A stretch of DNA of 64,000 bases from JAMXLO01 sp963776505. Its GTDB lineage: Bacteria; Pseudomonadota; Alphaproteobacteria; Acetobacterales; Acetobacteraceae. Both the position numbers and the translations under genes were made by a program. Positions 30,651 to 38,351 of this stretch are shown here, piece after piece. How positions within the stretch are numbered: the stretch's first letter is position 1; each line of letters opens with the position of its first letter. Under the pieces are notes generated by a model. The model saw nothing but the letters and a program-made list of their open reading frames with translations. It did no database searches and was not told the DNA's origin. The stretch is from positions 1 to 64,000 of the forward strand of contig CAVZNH010000055.1 in the NCBI GenBank assembly GCA_963776505.1, in the 5' to 3' direction.

Positions 30651-30762
30651 AGTAGGCGAGCTGCTTGCCGGCCGCGCGTGCCGGCGATGGGCCTGTGGCG
30701 AACGCAGCGGCGGAAACTCCGGCCGTCGCCACCAGGCCGCGGCGCGTGATGGTCCGGTTCAC
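30649..30762 (-). pseudogene. Signal-peptide remnant of a sugar-binding protein
   Basis: From a GTG preceded by AGAGGGAC the frame reads NRTITRRGLVATAGVSAAAF and ATGPSPARAAGKQLAY, a twin-arginine-like signal peptide with an A-x-A cleavage site and the first residues of a periplasmic binding protein. A shifted continuation gives LTPGL, as in KKIAYLTPGL starts of this family, and then the sequence runs straight into the ATPase at VLQPDRGE. The rest of the binding protein and the start of the ATPase are gone. Confidence 0.62.
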
Positions 30763-30899
30763 GAACGTCCCTCTTGTGTAATTCGGTTCGCACGACCAAC
30801 GCGTCCCCCAAGCATCCACCGCGCCAACCCGTAGCTTCAACCGCCGACGCCACCTAATCTTCCAAGCAATCCCGGCACCAAGCAGGAGGAGCCATTCCA

Positions 30900-31868
30900 A
30901 TGCCGATCGACCCGGTACACCTGCCGCTCGGCCATCTCCCCAACACGCGCTACCCGGACCCGCGTGTCGAGCAACTGGACAAGCGTTTCAGGCGCCAGGG
31001 CAACGCCGCGATCGAGCGGATCGCGCACGGCTTCCGTTGGGCGGAGGGACCGGTCTATTTCCGTGACGGCGGTTACCTGCTCTGGAGCGACATTCCGAAC
31101 AATCGGATTATGCGCTGGCTGGAAGACGACGGCCACGTCAGCGTCTTCCGCCCCAACTCCAATTACTCGAACGGCAACACGCGCGACCGTGAAGGCCGGC
31201 TGGTGACCTGCGAGCACGATACGCGGCGGGTGACACGCACCGAATACGACGGCAGCATCACCGTGCTGATCGACCGCTACGATGGCAAGAAGCTGAATGC
31301 CCCGAACGATATCATCGTGGATTCCACAGGCGCGGTCTGGTTCACCGATCCCGGCTACGGGATCGACGGCGAGTACCAAGGCCACAAGGACGAGTTTGAA
31401 CTACCAGGCCATGTCTACCGCCTCGATCCCGCAAAAAAGACGGCCACCGTTGTCGCCGATGATTTCGTTCGCCCGAACGGACTTGCATTATCGCCGGACG
31501 AAAGCCTGCTGTACGTGGTCGACAGCGGCGCCACACACGGCGGCCCGGCGCACATACGGGTCTTTGCCGTGGAGGACGGCAAGTGCCGCGGCGGCCGCAT
31601 CTTTGCCGACGATTTCGCGCCCGGCTTCACCGACGGCCTGCGCGTCGATGCCGAGGGCAATGTGTGGTGCAGCATGGGCTGGGCCGACCCAGGTGAAGAC
31701 GGCGTGCGTTGCTACGCACCGGATGGCGACCTCATCGGCAAGATCCATCTGCCCGAGACCTGCGCGAACCTCTGCTTCGGCGGCAAGAAGCGCAACCGTC
31801 TGTTCATGTGCGCGAGCACGTCGATCTACTCTCTGTACGTTGACGTGCAAGGCGCCCAGCTACCCTAG
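30900..31868 (+). CDS. SMP-30/gluconolactonase family protein
   Basis: A six-bladed beta-propeller lactonase of 322 residues, acting on sugar lactones with a divalent metal. Family blocks are HGFRWAEGPVYFRDGGYLLW (metal-site Glu), SDIPNNRIMRW, NGNTRDREGRLVTCEHDTRR, KLNAPNDIIVDSTGAVWFTD (the N-D pair) and FVRPNGLALSPDESLLYVVD. It is complete, with a strong AGGAGGA ribosome site about 10 bases before the ATG. It is divergent from the decayed sugar ABC operon, which fits an earlier shared sugar-oxidation pathway. Confidence 0.9.
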   Translation: MPIDPVHLPLGHLPNTRYPDPRVEQLDKRFRRQGNAAIERIAHGFRWAEGPVYFRDGGYLLWSDIPNNRIMRWLEDDGHVSVFRPNSNYSNGNTRDREGRLVTCEHDTRRVTRTEYDGSITVLIDRYDGKKLNAPNDIIVDSTGAVWFTDPGYGIDGEYQGHKDEFELPGHVYRLDPAKKTATVVADDFVRPNGLALSPDESLLYVVDSGATHGGPAHIRVFAVEDGKCRGGRIFADDFAPGFTDGLRVDAEGNVWCSMGWADPGEDGVRCYAPDGDLIGKIHLPETCANLCFGGKKRNRLFMCASTSIYSLYVDVQGAQLP

Positions 31869-31901
31869 TCCTGGAACCATAGGACGGCGAAACATGTGGG
31901 C

Positions 31902-31988
31902 TGTCATTGCGAGGAGCGCGGCGACGAAGCAATCTCGGTCAAAAGTTCGCTCCATCGAACGAGATTGCTTCCTCGCTGCGCAATGACA
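31902..31988. repeat. Imperfect long inverted repeat (TGTCATTGCGAGG ... CAATGACA)
   Basis: The left arm TGTCATTGCGAGGAGCGCGG continues through CGACGAAGCAATCTCG. The right arm CGAGATTGCTTCCTCGCTGC with GCAATGACA is its near complement, missing a few bases. The loop is about 23 bases. The form is that of a widespread intergenic palindromic repeat family in proteobacteria (MITE/REP-like). Here it separates the lactonase from glutaredoxin and could fold as a stable RNA hairpin at the lactonase transcript end. Confidence 0.72.
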
Positions 31989-32030
31989 ATGTCGGCGTGA
32001 TGCCCTTGCCGCCGGAAAAGGAAAAATAAC

Positions 32031-32291
32031 ATGGCCGAGATCGAGATCTACACCCAGCCCTGGTGCCCCTTCTGCGCCCGCGCCATCAGCCTGTTCAGCA
32101 GCAAGGGCGTGGCGTTCCGCGAAATCGACGCACCACACGGCTCGGCGGCGCGTGAGGAGTTGATCCGCCGGTCCGGCGGACGCACCACGGTGCCGCAGAT
32201 CTTCATCGATGGTCGGCATATCGGCGGCTGCGATGATCTGCTGGCGCTGGACCATTCGGGCCGGCTCGACCCGCTGCTGCACGCCGGATAA
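32031..32291 (+). CDS. grxC: Glutaredoxin 3
   Basis: A cytoplasmic thiol-disulfide oxidoreductase of 86 residues using glutathione. The start IEIYTQPWCPFCARAISLF has the dithiol active site C-P-F-C. The cis-proline region TTVPQIFIDGRHIGGCDDL is the expected glutathione-binding part. It is complete. A DUF1178 gene follows after about 70 bases, a common pairing in alphaproteobacteria. Confidence 0.93.
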   Translation: MAEIEIYTQPWCPFCARAISLFSSKGVAFREIDAPHGSAAREELIRRSGGRTTVPQIFIDGRHIGGCDDLLALDHSGRLDPLLHAG

Positions 32292-32361
32292 CCACCCTAT
32301 TGCCATCAGCCGTTGGCACTCCCTTGTCACGAATGCCAGAATTGGCCATCTAGGTTGTGCC

Positions 32362-32823
32362 ATGATCCATTACGACCTGCGTTGCAGCCAGGACCACGCG
32401 TTCGACGGCTGGTTCAAAGACAGTGCCGCGTTCGACCGGTTGGCGAAGCGCGGCATGGTGGAATGCCCGCATTGCGGCGACACCAAGGTTGAGCGCGCTC
32501 TGATGCGGCCCGCGGTCGGCAAGCGCGAGTTGCTGCCCGCCGCGCCAATCCCCGCGCCGCAGCCGCCTGCGCCACCCGACGCCGTTGCCGGCGGCCCGAT
32601 GCCGGCGCACATGCGTGCCATGCTCCAGCGGATGCGCTCCGAGGTGGAAAAGCACTGCGATTACGTCGGCCCGCAGTTCGCCGAGGAGGCCCGCAAGATG
32701 CACCGTGGCGAGAGCGAGAAGCGTGGCATCTATGGCGAGACCAGCCCCGAGCAGGCCGAGGCGCTGGCCGACGAGGGCATCGAGATATCGCGCATACCCT
32801 GGGTCCCGCGCGCCGACGGATAG
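32362..32823 (+). CDS. DUF1178 family protein
   Basis: A 153-residue cytoplasmic protein with a probable small zinc-binding start: MIHYDLRCSQDHAFDGWFKD, then GMVECPHCGDTKVERALMRP (C-x-H and C-x2-C positions). A proline-rich linker (APIPAPQPPAPPD) leads to a conserved helical end with YVGPQFAEEARKMHRGESEK and GIYGETSPEQAEALADEGIE. The function of the family is unknown. The ATG was set at the universal MIxYDL start; in-frame sequence before it belongs to the spacer. Confidence 0.9.
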   Translation: MIHYDLRCSQDHAFDGWFKDSAAFDRLAKRGMVECPHCGDTKVERALMRPAVGKRELLPAAPIPAPQPPAPPDAVAGGPMPAHMRAMLQRMRSEVEKHCDYVGPQFAEEARKMHRGESEKRGIYGETSPEQAEALADEGIEISRIPWVPRADG

Positions 32824-32830
32824 GCAGCCC

Positions 32831-35162
32831 TCAGCCGCCGATATCGTCCGCCGCGCGCTGCAGTTCTCGCGCCAGGGAAGCCAGCAGGTTGCGGCACGTG
32901 GCGCCGTCGCCGATGCGGGCGGCAGCCTCCATTGCACCGGCCGCCTGCGCCAGCGCATGGGCGCCCACCGCCAGCGCGCCGCCCCTCAGGTTATGCGACG
33001 GCATCACCGCCGCGGATATCTCGTCCGAGACCTAGCGCCGCTTCGATCTCGCGCTCGTTCTGGCGCGCGGTGTTCAGGAACTCCATCAGCAGCGACCGCA
33101 GTGTCGCCTCATCGTCGCCAAGCCAGCTCCGCAACATCGGGCGATCCACTACGGTGGTGGGCGGATCGACCGGCGGCGTCAGGGCAATCCAGCGACCGAG
33201 CGTTGCGCTGAGCCGCGCGATCGCCACCGGCTTGGCCAGATAGGCGTCCATGCCGCCCTCCAGGCATCGCTCCTCCTCCCCGCGCATGGCATTCGCGGTG
33301 ACCGCAACGATGGGAGTTCTGACGGCGCCAACTGCTGCTTCCCGCGCACGGATCTCGCGGGTCAGCGCATACCCGTCCATTCGCGGCATGTGCATGTCAG
33401 CCAGCACGACGGCATAGCGACCGGGCTGCCACAGCGACAGTGCCTCTACGCCATCGACCGCAACATCGACCGTCAGGCCCAGCAGGCCGAGCAGGCCTGT
33501 CATGACCTGGCGATTCACCGGATGGTCATCGACCACCAGCACGCGGCTGCCGGTCGCGCAGACGGCAGGCAGCGGCTTCGGAGAATTGACGGCGGACAGC
33601 GCCAGTGCCTCAGGTGCGGCACGCAGCCGCAGCGTGACGGTGAACACCGAGCCGATGCCCGGGTTGCTCCGCACCTCCACGTCACCATCCATCAGCTGCG
33701 CGAGCCGCCGCACGATCGAGAGACCAAGGCCGCTGCCACCGAACCGGCGCGTGGTCGAGCTGTCGGCCTGGGCGAATGGCTGGAACAGTCGCGCCCGTTC
33801 GTCTGCACTGATGCCGATACCGGTGTCGGTCACCTTCAACGTCACGTCATGCCGGCCCTCGCCAACCGGCGCCGACGTCGCGCTGACATGGACGCTGCCG
33901 GTCTGCGTAAACTTCACCGCATTGCCGAGCAGATTGAACAGGATCTGGCGCACCCGCACCGGGTCGCCGATCAGCGCGTCGGCCGAAGCCTGGCGCAACC
34001 TCCATAGTGAAGCGCAGTCCTTTGGCGGTGGCCTGCGGCCGCAGCGCCTCGACTGTCCCGCCCACCAGTTCGGACAGCGAGAACGGCGTCTCCTCCAGAT
34101 CGATCCGGCCAGCCTCGATCTTCGAGAAATCCAGCACGTCATCGATAATGCGCAGCAGCGCCGATGCGGACGAGCGCATGGTCGCCACGATGGCACGCTG
34201 ATCGCTGCTGATGCTCTGGTGCTCCAGCACTTCGAGCATGCCGAGTACGCCGTTCATCGGCGTGCGGATTTCGTGGCTCATGGTGGCGAGGAAGGTGGAC
34301 TTCGCCTGGTTCGCCGCCTCTGCCTCGGCGCGGGCAGCCTCGGCGGCGTCGCGCTCAAGCGCCAGCTCTGTCTCGCGCTGCTTGAGTTCCGTGATGTCGC
34401 GCACCACCACCAGGCGGCTGTCGTCCGGCATGCGCAGGAAACAGCGCTCCACCCATGTGCCGTCGGGCCGCTGGCGAACCTGCTGGCGGCCGTCGGCGCG
34501 GGTGAACAGCGCGAACTGCGCCGCGACGTGCTCATCGGCCGTGGCGGCGGTGCGAGGCACCAGGTGGTTCTCGTACTGATACCGCCAGATGTTCTGCATC
34601 GTGCCCAGCGCGACGATGCGCTCGCGCGGAATGCTCACCAGCTCGAACATGGCCTTGTTCGAGGCGATATAGGTGCCATCTGCCTCCGCCGAACCCACAC
34701 CGTCGCGCATGTTGTCGAGCAGCGCCTGCATATGTCGGCGGGTGCGTTCGGTCTCCGCACGCGCCGCCTGCAGCTCCGCGTCACGCTCCCTGCTTTCGGT
34801 GATGTCGGCGGTGGCGCCAACCAGGCGGTGGGCACGACCATCCGGGTGGCGCAGCGCTATGCCGTACTGGCGCACCCATCGCCACTCGCCCGCTGTGCCA
34901 AGATAGCGGTACTCGTGGTCGAGCCGCGGCGTTTCGCCCTTGATATGCGCCAGCAGCGCGGCTCGATGAGCCTCGAAATCGTCGGGGTGCACCACGCTCG
35001 CCCAGCCATCGGCGGTGTGCACCAACTTCGGCCTGCAGGCGCCGCACTTCGTGGCCCAGCGGCGGTCGGTCGAATCTCGCCGGTCTCCAGGTTCCAGTCG
35101 TAGACGGTGAGATTGATCGCCGCCAAGGCAAGCCGATGGCGCTCCCCATCCTCCGTGTCCAT
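32831..35162 (-). CDS. Hybrid sensor histidine kinase with two PAS domains, receiver and Hpt-like tail; frameshifted
   Basis: A soluble hybrid kinase of about 775 residues. It starts MDTEDGERHRLALAAINLTV with a PAS/PAC domain (DHEYRYLGTAGEWRWVRQYG), then a second PAS (ALLDNMRDGVGSAEADGTYI). The HisKA block is FLATMSHEIRTPMNGVLGML and the ATPase has DPVRVRQILFNLLGNAVKFT, VTDTGIGISADERARLFQPF and FGGSGLGLSIVRRLAQLM. The receiver has VVLADMHMPRMDGYALTREI with its aspartate, and AYLAKPVAIA with the lysine. A frame change near 33000 gives SHNLRGGALAVGAHAL, an Hpt-like phosphotransfer helix. Shifts lie near 35050, 34000 and 33000. No transmembrane segment is seen. Confidence 0.86.
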
Positions 35163-35238
35163 CAGCGGCTCCGGGCATCCAACTTGGTTATCAAGTTGTA
35201 ATAAAGCTCATATGCCACAACTAAGTTGCAATCGAAAC

Positions 35239-36025
35239 TCAGCCCTCGACGGCAACAAGGTAGTTGACCGAAAGATTGCGGCTGATGCCCCAGCGCCCGG
35301 TCAGCGGGTCGGCCACCAGGCCGGTGATGTCGGATACCCGCATCCCAACGCGCCGCAGCATGCCGTCGAGTTCAGCCGGCGTGATGAATTTGCGCCAGTC
35401 ATGAGTGCCGATGGGCAGCCAGCGCAGCACGTACTCCGCACCCGACCTTGGCGGCGAGGAATGACTGCGGCGTGCGATTGAGGGTCGAGAGGAACAGCTT
35501 TCCGCCCGGCGCAAGCAGCGCGGCGAGCGTTGCCAGGAACGCCGTCGGGATCGGGGACGTGCTCGATCACCTCCAGTGCCGTGATGATAGGGAAGCGCGC
35601 CGGCTCGGTCAGCAGGTCCTCGGCGACGCCGGTCCGATAGGCCAACGGCAGGCCCTGGCCTTCCGCATGGGCACGCGCCGCCTCGATCGCCCCGCCGGCG
35701 GCATCCAGGCCCAGCACGTCAAAGCCCAGGCGAGCAAAGGCCTCGGCCGCCACCCCGGCGCCGCACCCGACATCAAGCAACCGTGGTCGGGTGGCAGCAG
35801 CGAAATACTCCCCCTCCCCTTGCGGGAAGGGGTGGGGGGAGGGCAGTGCGTCCAGCCCTCGCCCGATCGCAGCGGGGACTGGCTCCTGATCCGCGCCGCA
35901 ATCCATGCCACCCGCGTCGGGTTCATCCGGTGCAGCGGCCGCATCGGACCGTCCGGATCCCACCACCGCGCCGCGAGCGCGTCGAATTGTGCAACCTCCG
36001 CGGGCGAAACTGTCACGCTTGGCAT
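35239..36025 (-). CDS. ubiG: Ubiquinone biosynthesis O-methyltransferase, frameshifted and carrying a palindromic insert
   Basis: Methylates hydroxyl groups of ubiquinone precursors with SAM. The start MPSVTVSPAEVAQFDALAAR, then WWDPDGPMRPLHRMNPTRVA, is canonical. SAM motif I RPRLLDVGCGAGVAAEAFAR, the block LGLDAAGGAIEAARAHAEGQ and TALEVIEHVPDP lie in a second frame. The C-terminus GAEYVLRWLPIGTHDWRKFI, then TPAELDGMLRRVGMRV and NLSVNYLVAVEG, lies in a third. The first frame change falls at or near a REP-like palindrome that replaces the short linker just before motif I; the second is near 35560. It is divergent from lysC with about 60 bases between starts. Confidence 0.9.
35807..35843. repeat. 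REP-like GC palindrome, copy 1 (inside ubiG)
   Basis: Core ACTCCCCCTCCCCT then TGCGGGAAGGGGTGGGGGGA: two complementary C-rich and G-rich arms around TTGC, followed by a second G-rich block. It matches three other copies in this window with a few substitutions. Here it is inside the ubiG coding region, in the variable linker before the SAM-binding motif. Confidence 0.75.
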
Positions 36026-36088
36026 GGTTGCCCCTGTCGTTCCGCGCCAGTATGAACACCTGGAATCGATCACTGACAACTGGCTGGA

Positions 36089-37306
36089 ATGTCGCGAATC
36101 GTGATGAAGTTTGGCGGCACCTCTGTCGCCGACCTCGACCGCATCCGCAATGCCGCGACTCGCGTGAAGCGCGAGGTCGATGCAGGGAACGAGGTCGCCG
36201 TCGTGGTGTCCGCCATGGCGGGGGTCACCAATCAGCTCGTGGCGCACTGCCAGGGTCTGTCGCTGCTGCACGACGCGCGGGAATACGACACGGTGGTCGC
36301 GACCGGCGAACAGGTGACCACCGGCCTCCTGGCGATCGCGTTGCAGGAGATCGGTGTCGAGGCGCGCTCCTGGCAGGGCTGGCAAATTCCGATCCGCACC
36401 GACAACGCCCACGGCAAGGCGCGCATCGCCGACATCGAGGGCGCCGAGTTGATCCGTCGCATGAAAGCGGGCCAGGTCGCCGTCGTGTCCGGTTTCCAGG
36501 GCGTCGGCACCGACAATCGCATCACCACCCTCGGCCGCGGTGGCTCCGACACGTCGGCGGTCGCCCTGGCGGCCGCATTGCATGCTGATCGCTGCGACAT
36601 CTACACCGACGTCGACGGCGTCTATACCACCGACCCGCGCATCGTCCCGACAGCACGCAAGCTTGCGCGCATCAGCTACGAGGAAATGCTGGAACTGGCG
36701 TCCGTCGGCGCCAAAGTGCTGCAGACGCGCAGCGTCGAACTCGCGATGAACGAGCAGGTGCGGGTTCAGGTGTTGTCGAGTTTCGCCGACGTGCCGGGCA
36801 CTTTGGTGGTGGACGAGGACGAGATCGTGGAAAAGCAGAATGTCTCCGGCATCGCCTATTCGCGTGACGATGCAAAGATCACGTTGCGGCGTGTGCCGGA
36901 TCGGCCAGGCATCGCCGCCGCGGTCTTCGGCGCGCTCACCGACCACAACGTCAATGTCGACATGATCGTGCAGAACGTTTCGGCCGACGGCATGACCGAC
37001 ATGACATTCACGGTGAGCAAATCCGACCTGCCGCGCGCGCAGGCGACGCTGGCCGAGGCACAGCCGCAGATCGGCTTTTCCGAGGTCCTGGCGGACCCCA
37101 ACGTTGCCAAGATCAGCGTGGTCGGCGTCGGCATGCGCAGCCATGCCGGCGTTGCCAACACGATGTTCCGCGCACTCGCCGACAAGGCGATCAACATCCA
37201 GGTCATCTCCACCAGCGAGATCAAGGTCAGCGTCCTCGTCGCCGCCGAATACACCGAGCTGGCGGTGCGCGCCCTGCACACCGCCTATGGTCTCGATGCC
37301 GCCTGA
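36089..37306 (+). CDS. lysC: Aspartate kinase
   Basis: Phosphorylates aspartate, the first step to lysine, threonine, methionine and diaminopimelate. The 405-residue product is complete: RIVMKFGGTSVADLDRIRNA with the ATP/aspartate motif KFGGTSV, VVSAMAGVTNQL, TLGRGGSDTSAVALAAALHA and CDIYTDVDGVYTTDPRIVP. Two ACT domains follow from about residue 265 (ITLRRVPDRPGIAAAVFGAL and ISVVGVGMRSHAGVANTMFR), so allosteric feedback by lysine and/or threonine is expected. It begins a closely packed gene series; the next gene overlaps its end by 11 bases. Confidence 0.97.
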   Translation: MSRIVMKFGGTSVADLDRIRNAATRVKREVDAGNEVAVVVSAMAGVTNQLVAHCQGLSLLHDAREYDTVVATGEQVTTGLLAIALQEIGVEARSWQGWQIPIRTDNAHGKARIADIEGAELIRRMKAGQVAVVSGFQGVGTDNRITTLGRGGSDTSAVALAAALHADRCDIYTDVDGVYTTDPRIVPTARKLARISYEEMLELASVGAKVLQTRSVELAMNEQVRVQVLSSFADVPGTLVVDEDEIVEKQNVSGIAYSRDDAKITLRRVPDRPGIAAAVFGALTDHNVNVDMIVQNVSADGMTDMTFTVSKSDLPRAQATLAEAQPQIGFSEVLADPNVAKISVVGVGMRSHAGVANTMFRALADKAINIQVISTSEIKVSVLVAAEYTELAVRALHTAYGLDAA

Positions 37307-38351
37307 CATCGCCATTCCCGACGTCGCCCCGACCGCGTCCCGCGCGGAACTGGACCGCCTGTGGGCGCGCGGCACCGCATTTCTCGGCTGCGAGGTCGCC
37401 ATCCTGGGCGGCGCCATGAGCTGGGTCAGCGAACGGCACCTGGTGGCGGCCATCTCCAACGCAGGCGGCTTCGGTGTGATCGCCTGCGGCGCCATGGAGC
37501 CGGATACGCTGGCGGCCGAAATCGCTGGAACGCAGGCGCTCACGGCCCGGCCGTTCGGCGTCAACCTGATCACCATGCATCCGCGGCTCGACGCACTGAT
37601 CCAGGTCTGTCTGGAGGCGGGCGTTGGACACATCGTGCTGGCCGGCGGGATTCCGCCTGGCGGTGCGGTGCGGGCGGTGAAGGACGGCGGCGCGAAGCTG
37701 ATCGCCTTCACCCCGGCCCTGGTGCTGGCGAAGCGGCTGATCCGGTCGGGTGCGGACGCGTTGGTGATCGAGGGATCCGAGGCCGGTGGGCATATCGGTC
37801 CGGTGTCGCTGATGGTGCTGGCGCAGGAGATTCTGCCGCACATCCACGAGGTGCCGGTCTTCGTTGCGGGCGGGCTGGCTCGCGGCGAGGCAATCCTGGC
37901 ATTGCTGGAGATGGGCGCGTCCGGAGCGCAGCTGGGCACCCGCTTCGCCGCCGCCACGGAGTCGATCGCGCATCCCAACTTCAAGCGTGCCTTCATCCGG
38001 GCAGCCGCGCGCGACGCGGTGCCTTCGGTGCAACTGGACGAGCGCTTCCCGGTGATCCCCGTGCGCGGTCTGGTCAACGAGGGGGTGAAGCGCTTCCTCC
38101 GCTTCCAGGCGGAAACGCGCGATCGTTTCGAGGCCGGTGAACTGACCAAGGATGCGGCGCAGCTCGCCATCGAACATTTCTGGGCCGGGGCGCTGCGGCG
38201 CGCGGTGATCGACGGCGATATCGAGACCGGCTCGGTGATGGCCGGCCAGTCGGTGGGCATGGTGACGGCAGAGCAGCCGACGGCGGAGATCATCGCCACG
38301 CTGGTGGCGCAGGCCGTCGCCGCGCTGGTCGCGCGCAATCGCGCCACCTGA
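37296..38351 (+). CDS. NAD(P)H-dependent flavin oxidoreductase / nitronate monooxygenase family
   Basis: An FMN TIM-barrel enzyme of 351 residues related to YrpB and nitronate monooxygenase. Visible features are GGAMSWVSERHLVAAISNAG, GGFGVIACGAM, KLIAFTPALVLAKRLIRSGA, EGSEAGGHIGPVSLMVL (FMN and catalytic region) and FVAGGLARGEAILALLEMGA, then QLGTRFAAATES with phosphate binding. The start ATG lies within the last codons of lysC and the stop overlaps the ptsP ATG (TGATG), so translation is probably coupled. Many bacteria have this gene next to lysC or ptsP; the natural substrate is uncertain. Confidence 0.88.
   Translation: MPPDIAIPDVAPTASRAELDRLWARGTAFLGCEVAILGGAMSWVSERHLVAAISNAGGFGVIACGAMEPDTLAAEIAGTQALTARPFGVNLITMHPRLDALIQVCLEAGVGHIVLAGGIPPGGAVRAVKDGGAKLIAFTPALVLAKRLIRSGADALVIEGSEAGGHIGPVSLMVLAQEILPHIHEVPVFVAGGLARGEAILALLEMGASGAQLGTRFAAATESIAHPNFKRAFIRAAARDAVPSVQLDERFPVIPVRGLVNEGVKRFLRFQAETRDRFEAGELTKDAAQLAIEHFWAGALRRAVIDGDIETGSVMAGQSVGMVTAEQPTAEIIATLVAQAVAALVARNRAT

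Noticed and set aside
33502..35103. Long plus-strand frame opposite the second hybrid kinase
   Set aside because: The minus strand has all kinase and receiver motifs; the plus-strand product matches nothing.
35807..35843. Reading the GC-rich palindromes as intrinsic terminators
   Set aside because: No T-run follows, two copies lie within coding regions, and the same sequence recurs, which fits a repeat family better.
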